Part shown: positions 52,232-60,628 of the stretch, in pieces
Numbering within the stretch: the first letter of the stretch is position 1
How the letters are laid out: each line of letters starts with the position of its first letter
Assembly (NCBI GenBank): GCA_942492635.1
Contig: CALOFP010000003.1
Span: forward strand, 124,001 to 188,000
Direction of reading: 5' to 3'
Length of the DNA stretch: 64,000 nt
DNA from: CALOFP01 sp942492635
GTDB taxonomy: Bacteria > UBP6 > UBA1177 > CALOFP01
Program-made: the position numbers and the translations under genes
Notes under the pieces: model-generated
Database searches by the model: none
Told to the model about the DNA's origin: nothing
The model's input: only the letters and a program-made list of their open reading frames with translations

Positions 52232-52265
52232 AAAGATCAAAAATGATAAATTATTAGGAGAAACA

Positions 52266-52448
52266 ATGTCTATTAACGAAGAATCAAATTATTTAAGTAA
52301 AAGGGAACGTGCTAAGTTAAAAGTCAATGTTGGGCTTGCCAATTGTGATATGAATCTGGTTGGTCAGTATCAAAGAGCAATAGATATGCTATTTGAAAGT
52401 TGCGAGACCAGAAAAATCCCAAGCCACCTACTTTGGGGTGGTCGTTGA
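52266..52448 (+). CDS. Small hypothetical protein, possibly truncated
   Basis: A 60-residue frame begins with ATG six bases after AGGAG, a good initiation site, 34 bases after the DUF2075 remnant. The sequence (NYLSKRERAKLKVNVGLANC...) is hydrophilic and helical with two cysteines and no family I recognise. It ends at a point where CCACC/GGTGG can form a short hairpin. It could be a genuine small protein or the first part of a larger gene cut by rearrangement in this unstable region. Confidence 0.4.
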   Translation: MSINEESNYLSKRERAKLKVNVGLANCDMNLVGQYQRAIDMLFESCETRKIPSHLLWGGR

Positions 52449-52510
52449 CTTGATTTTATTATCAGACTAATTTTGGATTGAATCCAAGTCATGTTAGGTT
52501 TTCTTTCGTT

Positions 52511-52996
52511 CTATTCGTATTCTAAATCAGGATCAAGAATCACGGCATAGCCAACACCCAGATAAGGCGCATCATCAATACTTGCGTAAACTATTGCATT
52601 TGCTCCCATCTCTTTAGCTTTATCTTTCATTAGTTCGATTACTTTTTCTTTATCAGGCTTTGCAGAGCCACATGAAATACCATATGCAATCACATATATC
52701 CCGCCAGTTATGATCATAAGAGGTATAATAACAGCCATTCCAGGACTCCAACCATCATGTTTAACATCAACAATGCCAATGATTTTATGTTTGTAGCCCT
52801 TCTGAACTTCAATTACATTGTCTCTTGAGACAATACCTTCCGGTGCAGTATAAAAATATACTGGAATGTCTCCTTCTATCTTTTCGAAATTTGTAGCACC
52901 AACACCGACATGTTTAAATTCTGTCTTATATTTTACTGAAGCACAGGAACAAAGGGATAGGCACAAAAGTAAGCAAATAAAAGATTTCATTTTCAT
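52511..52996 (-). CDS. Small lipoprotein of unknown function
   Basis: The 161-residue product has a lipoprotein signal with lipobox LCSC (Cys18) and begins at ATG 52996 or 52990. The middle contains one hydrophobic segment (MAVIIPLMIITGGIYVIAYGI, about 87-107). The C-terminal part, KEKVIELMKDKAKEMGANAIVYASID, resembles the YbjQ/DUF4156-like 'KAxxxGANAI' fold of small surface proteins that handle heavy metal or stress signals. That similarity is loose. The promoter at 53039-53066 lies upstream. No operon partner. Confidence 0.7.
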   Translation of the reverse strand: MKMKSFICLLLCLSLCSCASVKYKTEFKHVGVGATNFEKIEGDIPVYFYTAPEGIVSRDNVIEVQKGYKHKIIGIVDVKHDGWSPGMAVIIPLMIITGGIYVIAYGISCGSAKPDKEKVIELMKDKAKEMGANAIVYASIDDAPYLGVGYAVILDPDLEYE

Positions 52997-53038
52997 TACA
53001 CCAAATTAATTTAACAATTAACAAAATAACACAAACTC

Positions 53039-53066
53039 AATATATATTAATTCTAAACATTGTCAA
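53039..53066 (-). promoter_or_regulatory. Promoter of the small lipoprotein gene
   Basis: On the minus strand TTGACA and TATATT are separated by 16 bases, about 45 bases before the start codon. Confidence 0.6.
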
Positions 53067-53458
53067 CTTAATAAAACATTGTAAATATATTGTTGTTGGA
53101 ACCCATAAAACTGTAATGAAAATCAGGCCGGTATTTTACAGTTTTAGTCATTTTTAAAGACTTTATTGTCTTCTTTTTCTTTGAATTTGTTTGTATTCTG
53201 CGAAACGTTGAATCTTTTTCAAGGTGTATCCGCTTTGTGTGGTTAATGGAAGGGCGGGGAGATTTCGTTGGCTATAATCATGTCACGCCTCCGGCACTGG
53301 GCGCATGGTGTTTGAATGGTTTAATTATTTCAAGCTTTTGAGGCGAGATTGGCGGTGTTGCACCTCCAGAGCTTCCGGAGAAGGGTGAGGCGGTGCCGGT
53401 TGCTACAATAGTTTCGCCCCGGCCAGGGCTCCGGGATTGGTGCACACGGAGGTGCGGT

Positions 53459-53806
53459 CGATTTAATTGATTCGGTAATGAATTCGTTAAAAAACAAATA
53501 TCCCGTTGATTTCATTCGCTAGTATCACTCGGAAACAAATAATCTGGTCATTCCAGTCGTTGAATCTACGAAATTAAAAATATTGAGGCCGAAATAGCGC
53601 CTGACGGGATCAGGATATATTGTTTTTATTCGAAATGGCGGCTAATTTCATCAAGATACAAATAATCTGATCATTTTAGCCACTGGATTTGCGATGTTAT
53701 TTTTTTTGAGGTCAGATTGGTAACGGAATCGAGATTTTTGTATTTAAGAAAATAGCATAGCAGAAATAGCGAGACACCGTGTCACCACCTTCGGGGTTCC
53801 GGGAAA
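53459..53806 (+). repeat. Repeat C, left copy flanking the group II introns
   Basis: It aligns with 56803-57110. Both begin CGATTTAA...ATTCGGNAATGAATTC and share ACAAATAATCTG, CTACGAAATTAAAAATAT or a close variant, TTTTTTGAGGTCAGATTGG, CGGAATCGAGATTTTTG, TTTAAGAAAATAGCAT and GTGTCACCACCT..CGGGGTT. The core ACAAATAATCTGNTCATT is itself repeated twice inside this copy. No coding potential. Confidence 0.8.
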
Positions 53807-53841
53807 AGAGGTGTTCTTGGGATACCATTTGCTATAATCGA

Positions 53842-55957
53842 GTAGGGTGAAGCGGAGTGATCAACTCCGCTCCATCCCTCTCACAGAACCGTGCGTACGG
53901 ACCTCGTACACGGCTCCTGTCCTGTCTTATCCCCTGTTTATCGGGGGAAGCTGTCCCGTTTCGATCCGATCCATTGCATAAAGCCCGATCTCATCAAACC
54001 ATCTGTTCGGCATAGCCCAATGGATTAGTATGCGTCCGGCGTTTCGCCAGGAAGACATCTTAATATGCGGAAACTTTCCCTCATGACCCAGCTGTCTGAG
54101 CCTTCGGTGAAGTTTTCGCGATTTCTTCCACAGTTTTAACTGCTTGGCTCGCAATCTCCTTCGTATCCATCCCATCAGATCCCTCAAATCGCTTTTGCAG
54201 TTCGCAACTTTGAAGTAGTTGGAAAAACCACGCAAGATTTTGTTGAGGTCTTTGATCACTTTCTCAAGGTTAACAGGCGAATTTCGTTTGATGCACTTCT
54301 TCACCTTTTCCTTGAATGAGCGGAGTTTCGAATCCTGAATCAGAGTATATGACGGATAGATCTCGACTCCCAGATACTTTACTCCTCTTCCGAGTTCCGT
54401 AATGTGTGTCTTTTTACGGTTCACAGTGAGTTTCAGTTCCTTTTCAAGATAAGTTGAGGCGACCTTCAGAGCGTTTTCGGCTCCCGCTTCGCTTGTCTTG
54501 AATATCAGAATGTCGTCCGCATAGCGGACAATCCGGTGTCCTCGACTTTTCATGAACTGGTCGAAGTTGTCCAGATATATGTTCGCAATAAGCGGGCTGA
54601 TTACACCTCCTTGAGGACTGCCGACTTCCGTTGGCTCGTACCCGTCGGTGTTAACAGCTCCGCTTTTGAGAAACATTCTGATAAGGGAGAGGATCGTTCC
54701 GTCCGAAACTCGTTTCCGGACACTATTGAGTATCAGATCGTGGTTCAATGTATCGAAACACTTGCTGAGATCCATATCCACAACCCATTCCAACTTGTAG
54801 GTTCTCATGAATGCCGTCGCTTTCGCTATTGCATCGTGAGCTCCTCTTCCGGGTCTGTATCCGTAACTTGACGGATGAAAATCCGGGTCGAAAATGGGTT
54901 CAAGAATCTCCTTGAGTGCCTGCTGAACCACACGGTCTCGAACTGTCGGAATACCTATCTTTCTAACTCCTCCGTCCGGTTTTGGGATTTCTATCCGCTT
55001 CACCGGATTCGATCGATAGGTTTTATCCTTGAGTTCGATCAGAAGGGATTCGATGTTCGAATCCAGTTCGCAGGCGAAATCTTTGCATGACTGCCCGTCT
55101 ATCCCGGGAGATCCGTTCGCCGATTTCACCTTCTTAAACGCCTTGATGAGAGCTTCTTTTCTAAGAAGCCTGTCATAAAGGCTGTACCAGATTCTTTTCT
55201 TCATCTAACCTCCTTGCTTCGTCTTTTCTCTCGTGCTGTTCGAATAATGCATTTCGATTCTTCGGTGATACCGAATGCCTTCTATCCTGTTCAGGCAATA
55301 TACATTCGATATCGATCACCTACTCCGATGAGAGCAGTTTGCTTGAAGAGCCTTGTTCCCAAGGTTACCTCACGCTACTTGCCCGCCCCGTCAGGCGGCT
55401 TGTTCTCTGCACCTTCGTTCAGTACGTTTCCAAGACTTTCAACTGAACTTCGCCCCTTCGCAACTGCCGACGCTTTTGGCATCTCCGGCAGCCCCGACAG
55501 ATTCAGCTGTCGGTCGTCTCCGTTTTCTCCTCCACACCGTTGCCGGGCTTCGCTGGCGGAAACTTCATAACTACTACGGGCTCATCTGCCACCCTGCAGA
55601 CCATCACTTCCTCCTCGAGTTTCTTCTTGTCGGGAGCTTACCGCACCTCATATGAGGTGTCGGAATCTACAGGGCTTCCCCGGTTAATTTCCGGTCCCTG
55701 TGAACGATCGCATCCTCAATCACTAAAGCAGTCTGTCCGAGTATCGGGGATCACCTAAGGATGCAGGTTTGCCCACTGCTCCAGCCGAATCAGGTTCGCT
55801 TGTGCTATGTACCATTCACTTCCTATCGCTTCCTTCAGACCCTTCCGTTACCGGAAACGCCCTTGCGAGTCGGATTGATTTCCCCTCGGACGGGGTATCT
55901 CCGCCTTCTTTCAGGCGGACGGGTTGCCGGCTTTGCCGGGCAAACATCCTTCCACAC
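53842..55957 (-). mobile_element. Group II intron (complete, ORF-containing)
   Basis: On the minus strand the element starts with GTGTGGAAGGATG at 55957, matching the GUGYG 5' end rule. It continues through hairpin-rich sequence and a CTGAAGGAAGCGATAGG motif typical of domain I. Domain V lies at 53886-53916: an 8-bp stem GAGCCGTG/CACGGTTC containing the AGC triad, a 2-base bulge, and an upper UACG/CGUA stem. Domain VI follows with a GCGGAGT/ACTCCGC stem and ends CACCCTAC at 53842; an A seven bases from the end suits the branch point. The reverse transcriptase lies in domain IV. All parts appear intact, so the element could be mobile. Exact ends are inferred. Confidence 0.85.
53927..55204 (-). 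CDS. ltrA: Group II intron reverse transcriptase/maturase
   Basis: The 425-residue protein has the RT blocks of group II intron proteins: SPGIDGQSC, YRSNPVKRIEIPKPDGG, GIPTVRDRVVQQAL, SSYGYRPGRGAHDAI, VVDMDLSKCFDTLNHD, GSPQGGVISPLIANIYL, the catalytic RYADDILIF (YADD at 228-231) and GVKYLGVEI. The maturase X domain follows (about 300-400), with LRDLMGWIRRRLRAKQLKLWKK. There is no HNH endonuclease domain, so integration would rely on nicked or single-stranded targets. The protein helps splice its host intron and reverse-transcribes it. AGGAGG precedes the ATG; the stop lies 11 bases before domain V. Confidence 0.97.
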   Translation of the reverse strand: MKKRIWYSLYDRLLRKEALIKAFKKVKSANGSPGIDGQSCKDFACELDSNIESLLIELKDKTYRSNPVKRIEIPKPDGGVRKIGIPTVRDRVVQQALKEILEPIFDPDFHPSSYGYRPGRGAHDAIAKATAFMRTYKLEWVVDMDLSKCFDTLNHDLILNSVRKRVSDGTILSLIRMFLKSGAVNTDGYEPTEVGSPQGGVISPLIANIYLDNFDQFMKSRGHRIVRYADDILIFKTSEAGAENALKVASTYLEKELKLTVNRKKTHITELGRGVKYLGVEIYPSYTLIQDSKLRSFKEKVKKCIKRNSPVNLEKVIKDLNKILRGFSNYFKVANCKSDLRDLMGWIRRRLRAKQLKLWKKSRKLHRRLRQLGHEGKFPHIKMSSWRNAGRILIHWAMPNRWFDEIGLYAMDRIETGQLPPINRG

Positions 55958-56033
55958 CTTTGGTGTTAGGAAAAGGGCGTTTTCGACGATTTAAATTGTT
56001 TTCGAAACCTTGGTTGATTCCAAATCCGTTATA

Positions 56034-56454
56034 GGCGCACACAAGGGCGCTAATCACAGTTTGAAAAATCGGTAGGTTTCACAGAACCGGATGAGGTAGG
56101 GGGCGGCAGTGCGCCAAGCGAAGCTGACTTACTCCGGGAGGTTAAAATCCTGCACAGGTAAAGGCTAACCTACCAGCCTGTTACTGGAAATGACGTCTGT
56201 GGCGGTAAAAAACAGGCGGAGTTCATGGGAATTAGATACCAGGTCGTAATGTGTATGCGTGGACGTTGTAGTAGCCTCGAGATTGGAACTTATATCTCCG
56301 ATGTACTTGTTTGTACGTTGAAGTGAGCAGCGGCGAAGGGCCGTGTGCGGGATAACCGCAGGCACGGTTCTGTGAGGGTCGATTGATCACTGGGTGGAGC
56401 TGGGAAGCACAAAAACATCCGTGAATGGAAACCGGAACACTTGCTCTACTCGAT
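56034..56454 (+). mobile_element. Small ORF-less group II intron-like element
   Basis: Oriented opposite to the full intron and 76 bases from its 5' end. It begins with GCGCACACAAGGGCGCTAATC, resembling a domain I opening, and carries AGCGAAGCTGAC and GTAGTAGCCTCGAG words like those of domains I and III. A good domain V lies at 56338-56370: 8-bp stem GGGCCGTG/CACGGTTC, 2-base bulge, 5-bp upper stem and GATAA loop. The end CTCTACTCGAT (56454) is a common group II 3' terminus. There is no reverse transcriptase and the total is only about 420 bases. The catalytic triad reads GGC rather than AGC, and the 5' end lacks a clear GUGYG, so it may be decayed. Boundaries are approximate. Confidence 0.6.
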
Positions 56455-56490
56455 TTCTACCCCATTTTTATAGAAGAGCTATAAGAATCT

Positions 56491-56519
56491 TTGCCAGCCC
56501 AATTATTTTATGCTATCAA
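56491..56519 (+). promoter_or_regulatory. Possible promoter of the S4-domain gene
   Basis: TTGCCA and TATCAA are spaced by 17 bases, starting 37 bases after the presumed intron end and ending 28 bases before the start codon. Confidence 0.4.
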
Positions 56520-56547
56520 GAGCACTAAACAACTCTCGGAGATAGAG

Positions 56548-56766
56548 ATGAAGATAGATTTTACAGTTGAAGGCGAATTCATAAAACTCGATTCACTCAT
56601 AAAGGTTGTCGGATTGGCAGATACAGGTGGTCATGCCAAGCAGATTATCCTTGATGAAGTTGTCAGACTTAACGGTGAAGTTGTTACACAACGTGGCAAG
56701 AAAATCCGGAGAGGTGATGTGATCACCATTGATGCCGATGAAAAGATTACAATAAAAGTGATTTAA
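56548..56766 (+). CDS. Small S4-domain RNA-binding protein (YbcJ/YaaA-like)
   Basis: From ATG 56548 (after GGAGA) the product has 72 residues and is almost entirely one S4 RNA-binding fold: FIKLDSLIKVVGLADTGGHAKQIILDEVVRLNGEV, then RGKKIRRGDVITID. This matches the stand-alone S4 proteins YbcJ of E. coli and YaaA of Gram-positives, thought to bind structured RNA or ribosomes. The open frame extends 19 codons upstream, but the family start and the ribosome-binding site favour 56548. It is a single gene between the intron cluster and repeat C. Confidence 0.88.
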   Translation: MKIDFTVEGEFIKLDSLIKVVGLADTGGHAKQIILDEVVRLNGEVVTQRGKKIRRGDVITIDADEKITIKVI

Positions 56767-57325
56767 TCACACTTTCCTTTCCTTTTGTCAAGTCGGCGCG
56801 ATCGATTTAAATAATTCGGCAATGAATTCATCACAAAACAAATATACCGGTGATTCCAGCCACAAAAAATCACTCTAAAACAAATAATCTGTTTGTTCAA
56901 GCCGCTGAATTTACGAAATTAAAAATATCTAGACCGAAATAACCGCTAATTTCCGCAAATTATAAATTTCGTAAGCATTCAAGCCGCTGAATCAGGCAAG
57001 AAATTTTTTTGAGGTCAGATTGGAAACGGAATCGAGATTTTTGCATTTAAGAAAATAGCATGGCGGAAATGGCGAGGCACAGTGTCACCACCTACGGGGT
57101 TTCGGGCAAATTATACCTCTCTCGTTCGGCTGTTTTCGCATGATTGAAATGGTGTGAAAGACAAAATGTAGTGATATTAAAGCTGTATGCGTAAAATAAG
57201 GCTTGGTGCTTGAATGCTGAGAATGATTGAAATAACAATATAATAGTACTTCCAATGAATTATCGGGTTAGAGTAGAGGCAAGGCTGGTAGCGTTTCAAT
57301 AGAACTATTTATCGGGAGGGGTGCC
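56767..57325. other. Non-coding region with right copy of repeat C
   Basis: The first two thirds are repeat C (56803-57110). The rest is AT-rich leader sequence of the next lipoprotein, with a TATAAT at 57239-57244 that could be a -10 box without a clear -35. No gene is seen. Confidence 0.5.
56803..57110 (+). repeat. Repeat C, right copy flanking the group II introns
   Basis: About 308 bases similar to 53459-53806 in the same orientation, with the best match over the last 110 bases. It also contains internal diverged units (ATTCCAGCCAC, TTCAAGCCGCTGAAT). Confidence 0.8.
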
Positions 57326-59020
57326 ATGAAACTCTATGTGTTGTTTATTTCGTTCTTTATTGTAATGACAACTCTAAGTTGTAGTGATTCAAACGGTTCG
57401 AAAGAGGAGGAGGACAAGAAGGATACCGATGTAGTTGTCGACGATTCAAAAGATGATGACGATGGGGTGGTGGATGAGAAGGACGATGAAGATGTTGGTG
57501 GTCTCGATGTCGATATCAAAGAGGACGCCGATAAGGATGTTGTCACTGATCAATGCAAGGAGAATGAATGTGATATCGAAGGAAAGTGTGTGGCGGACGG
57601 TGCTGCAGATGCTTTAAATTTGTGCCGGGAATGCAATGTTGAGAAGGATCGATTGTCCTGGAGCCTTAGAGAAGCTGACTCCGTATGCCGGGCCTCTACC
57701 GGCAGTTGCGATCCGGCCGAAGTGTGTGACGGAACCAGCTCCGGCTGTCCGGATGACAAGTTTCTTGAGGATCTTACTCCCTGCGATGATCAGAAAAGAT
57801 GCGAGGAGGGGGTGTGCGAAGGTAGGCGCTGGCATACGGCCCATTTTGTCCAGCAAGAATTCGGGGGTTGTGTATACGATCCTCATTTTGCGATGAACGG
57901 TAGCGGGGACGCTATTGTTGTATGGGAGCAATTTGCCGGGAGCAACGGTAGTGTCTTTGCAGCCAACTACGATTTGAAGACAGGGTGGCATGAAGGGACC
58001 CTGATGGAACAGTATGATGAAGGAGATACATTTGCCCCTCAGATAGGAATCGATGGGGATGGAAATGCTATCGCGGTTTGGGGGCAGGATATCGGTCAGA
58101 TAGATAATATTTGGGCAAACAGGTATGTTGTCGGTGTCGGATGGCAAGATCCCGAACCGATTGAGGAAATTGCTGAAAGCACAGGTAAGCCGAAGTTTGC
58201 TATGAATGGTAGCGGCAGCGCCATCGCTACCTGGACGACGGGGGGCTATTTTGATGGTAAACTCTGGGCAAACAGACACTCTGCCGATTCGGGATGGGTA
58301 GGTCACGAATTAATTGCAGACAGTGGGGGTGTAGGTGATCACCGGATAGCAATTGATAAAAATGGAAATTCAATCACAGTTTGGTCCCAATCGGCTACAA
58401 GTGAGATCTGGGCAAGAAAATTCAATGTTCAAACAGGCTGGGAGGATAGTGAATTAATTGCTGAGTATACGGGTACTGTTTCTCACATTGATATTGCGAT
58501 GAGTAGTGAGGGTGATGCTATGGTTGTATGGGATCATGATGATGATGCAAAGGTGACTGTCTGGGCAAAAAGTTATGAAACAGGTACCGGGTGGAGTATT
58601 GCAGAGTCTATTTCATCCGGCAGTGATGTTGAAGTAGCTATGGATAATCAGGGTACGGCAATTGCCGTTATCGGTGGAGACAGTATCTGGACCAGTATCC
58701 ATGATGGAGAAAGTGGCTGGTTGGCAGCTGAAAAGTTCGATGATATCGATTCAGAACGAGAAAGAAGGCCACATGTAGCAATGGATGATAACGGCAACGG
58801 CATAGTAGTGTGGACTAAGCGTGGTACCGAAAGTCAGGATGTCTGGGTAAACAGCTACAAGGTTGATGTGGGTTGGAAGGGCCCTGAACCGATAGCTGAG
58901 TCCGTCGGGTATGCATCCTATCCTCGTGTCGCCATGGACGATAATGGAAATGCGGTTGTTGTGTGGTTGAACAGTGAATCGGGTTTTTGTGATAATATAT
59001 GGGCGAATGAATTTTACTGA
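57326..59020 (+). CDS. Lipoprotein with acidic linker, disintegrin-like Cys motif and repeat-propeller domain
   Basis: Lipobox TLSC gives Cys19. An Asp/Glu/Val/Lys linker (about 25-78) resembles the one in the EGF/lamin-tail lipoprotein. A Cys-rich part (about 80-170) includes GSCDPAEVCDGTSSGCPDD, similar to disintegrin-type Cys loops found in myxobacterial proteins. The C-terminal half holds about seven repeats of 50-60 residues with a DxxGNAIAVWxQ core, followed by IWANRY or VWAKSYE strands and VGWxxPEPI, a beta-propeller-like array. It should be displayed on the cell surface; ligand unknown. ATG 57326 follows GGGAGG. It stands alone. Confidence 0.8.
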   Translation: MKLYVLFISFFIVMTTLSCSDSNGSKEEEDKKDTDVVVDDSKDDDDGVVDEKDDEDVGGLDVDIKEDADKDVVTDQCKENECDIEGKCVADGAADALNLCRECNVEKDRLSWSLREADSVCRASTGSCDPAEVCDGTSSGCPDDKFLEDLTPCDDQKRCEEGVCEGRRWHTAHFVQQEFGGCVYDPHFAMNGSGDAIVVWEQFAGSNGSVFAANYDLKTGWHEGTLMEQYDEGDTFAPQIGIDGDGNAIAVWGQDIGQIDNIWANRYVVGVGWQDPEPIEEIAESTGKPKFAMNGSGSAIATWTTGGYFDGKLWANRHSADSGWVGHELIADSGGVGDHRIAIDKNGNSITVWSQSATSEIWARKFNVQTGWEDSELIAEYTGTVSHIDIAMSSEGDAMVVWDHDDDAKVTVWAKSYETGTGWSIAESISSGSDVEVAMDNQGTAIAVIGGDSIWTSIHDGESGWLAAEKFDDIDSERERRPHVAMDDNGNGIVVWTKRGTESQDVWVNSYKVDVGWKGPEPIAESVGYASYPRVAMDDNGNAVVVWLNSESGFCDNIWANEFY

Positions 59021-59278
59021 TATTATTCTTCTTTCTTCATGATTCTATCACCGATTTTTTCAATCCCTTGTCGCTACTATCGATAAAGTAATATATTCGG
59101 GATTTTTGATTTTCATTCGCACCGGATTCGGGGAGGGAAGGTATTTTAGCCCTTTTGGTCATTCATTAAATATTCCGGTCAATTTGTTTGGATTTCATGA
59201 AACGTCGGGCCTTTCGGGGTGTTGTATTTGGTTTGGGCGGAAATCGGAGTTGCCCATCCGGTTCAGATGGATGTTTTT

Positions 59279-59638
59279 CTACGATCCTAGTATTTCATTT
59301 CTCATCTTTTGGGTAAGGGATTTCAGGACGAGTTCATACGAGCTGTCGATCATCTCTTTCAGGACATTGTCGGGTACTTCTCCGTCCATATATACGGAGT
59401 TCCAATGCCTTTTGTTCATGTAGTATCCTGCGATGATGTCGGGATATCGATCTCTTAGAAATTCTCCTGTTTCAGGTTCGCATTTTAGCGTTATGATAGG
59501 CTTTTTTTCTTTGTTTTCTCCTAACAGAGCAAACATTTTTCCGCCCACAAGATACCTCGTCGCTTCCCACTCCTCTTTGTAATCCTTTACTGCACCTTTT
59601 TTGGAAAGTGAGTACTTTTCCAGCCATTCGTACTTCAT
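59279..59638 (-). CDS. MmcQ/YjbR-family protein
   Basis: The 119-residue protein matches the MmcQ/YjbR fold in order. A short helix, GKMFALLG, IITLKCEPETGEFLRDRYPDI and GYYMNKRHWNSVYMDGEVPDNVLKEMIDSSYELVLKSL follow the pattern KxxPxxxxLRxxxxxxxxGxYMNKxHWxxV of the family. These proteins have a CyaY-like, DNA-binding-type fold; their role is not established. The start at 59638 has GGAG eight bases upstream. No neighbour suggests a function. Confidence 0.85.
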   Translation of the reverse strand: MKYEWLEKYSLSKKGAVKDYKEEWEATRYLVGGKMFALLGENKEKKPIITLKCEPETGEFLRDRYPDIIAGYYMNKRHWNSVYMDGEVPDNVLKEMIDSSYELVLKSLTQKMRNEILGS

Positions 59639-59809
59639 TGTTTTCTCCGTCCGGTAGAGTCTGAAAATAATTTATGACAAGATGAATTTTACGGAAATAT
59701 AAGTTAATTTGAATATTATTTTGATATTGTTTTTAGTGGTTGATGTTGGAACTGGTTTATTTGTTTTTAAATTCTACCGAATTTCCTCATACTACCGTGG
59801 CTGGGAAGT

Positions 59810-60430
59810 TTATTTTAAAGATTCCATCAGGTCATAAAAATATTTGGCATCTTTTGTGTTGTATAGCTGATACCATGCCTCCAGTGTCTTTTCTTTCATC
59901 ACATTTGTCTTCTTGAAGATTTCGTATGCAAATTCCAAGGGAGCGATTCCTGTTGCCGTTATGAGGTTGTCATCTACAACTACCGGGTTATTTAAATAGT
60001 AATCACTTCCGGAATAGTCCGGGCAGATCATTTTTAAATATTCTTTGTCGTTACTGGTATGGTTTCTTTCATTCAACAGGCCGCTTTTTGCCAATGCAAA
60101 GGTTGCTCCGCAAATTGCCGCAACTATTACATTTTTGTCAATAATTTCAGAGACAACAGTCATGATTTTTTTGTTTTTCTCATCCATCCAGCTGTCGGCA
60201 CCCGGAAGGATCAGTAAATCTCCCTCATTGAATCGGATGTTGTCTATAGCTTCATCCGGTGTAACGGTCATTCCCCCCATTGTTTTTATCGGTTCTTTTG
60301 TGTTGCCGATTTTTATTAAGGATACCGGATCCTTAGTTTTGTCCAAGAAACGATTGCTGTTTAACTCTGCAGTAATATATCCGATCTCCCAATCAGCCAG
60401 TGTGTCCGGCAGGTATACATAAGCCTTCAT
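59810..60430 (-). CDS. DJ-1/PfpI-family protein
   Basis: The 206-residue product (start at 60430 after AGGAG; the ATG at 60448 has no ribosome-binding site) has the DJ-1/PfpI fold: YVYLPDTLADWEIGYI at the N-terminus, LLILPGADSW, and the nucleophilic Cys in VAAICGATFALAKSGLL. NLITATGIAPLEFAYEIFK follows. Members act as deglycases, chaperones, regulators or cyanide hydratases; the exact activity is not given by sequence. A symmetric sequence lies about 100 bases upstream and could be an operator. It is a single gene. Confidence 0.85.
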   Translation of the reverse strand: MKAYVYLPDTLADWEIGYITAELNSNRFLDKTKDPVSLIKIGNTKEPIKTMGGMTVTPDEAIDNIRFNEGDLLILPGADSWMDEKNKKIMTVVSEIIDKNVIVAAICGATFALAKSGLLNERNHTSNDKEYLKMICPDYSGSDYYLNNPVVVDDNLITATGIAPLEFAYEIFKKTNVMKEKTLEAWYQLYNTKDAKYFYDLMESLK

Positions 60431-60530
60431 CTTTTTCTCCTGAATCATAAATGCGTTAGACAGTTTATTGAACTGTAAAAATTTTGCAACTCGGCTAAAT
60501 TATTAATTCCCCACAGTCATGTCACTTTCC

Positions 60531-60561
60531 TGTTATATGTAACACTGTACAGTTGTAACAG
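60531..60561. promoter_or_regulatory. Palindromic sites upstream of the DJ-1/PfpI gene
   Basis: TGTTATATGTAACA (60531-60544) runs directly into the perfect palindrome ACTGTACAGT (60544-60553), followed by TGTAACA. Overlapping symmetric sites of this kind are typical of repressor or activator binding sites; the cognate regulator is unknown. Confidence 0.35.
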
Positions 60562-60628
60562 CTCTGGTTTACCGGGCTTTTGTCTTTTAAGAGAGCTGGG
60601 TTTGGAAAAACGGCGACGGCAGGGCCGG

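Larger units (their letters stand above)
52997..53841. other. Long non-coding region with diverged repeat units
   Basis: No open frame here is convincing. It holds the promoter of the small lipoprotein (53039-53066), then from about 53250 a set of diverged repeat units containing GCTATAATC, CACC-CTCC-type hairpins and TTGAGGNNAGATTGG words. The best-defined unit is repeat C at 53459-53806. The intron 3' end lies at 53842. Confidence 0.55.

Noticed and set aside
55353..55994. Open frames on the plus strand over the group II intron (100, 72 and 77 residues)
   Set aside because: They lie on the strand opposite to the structured intron RNA and are by-products of its GC-rich hairpins.
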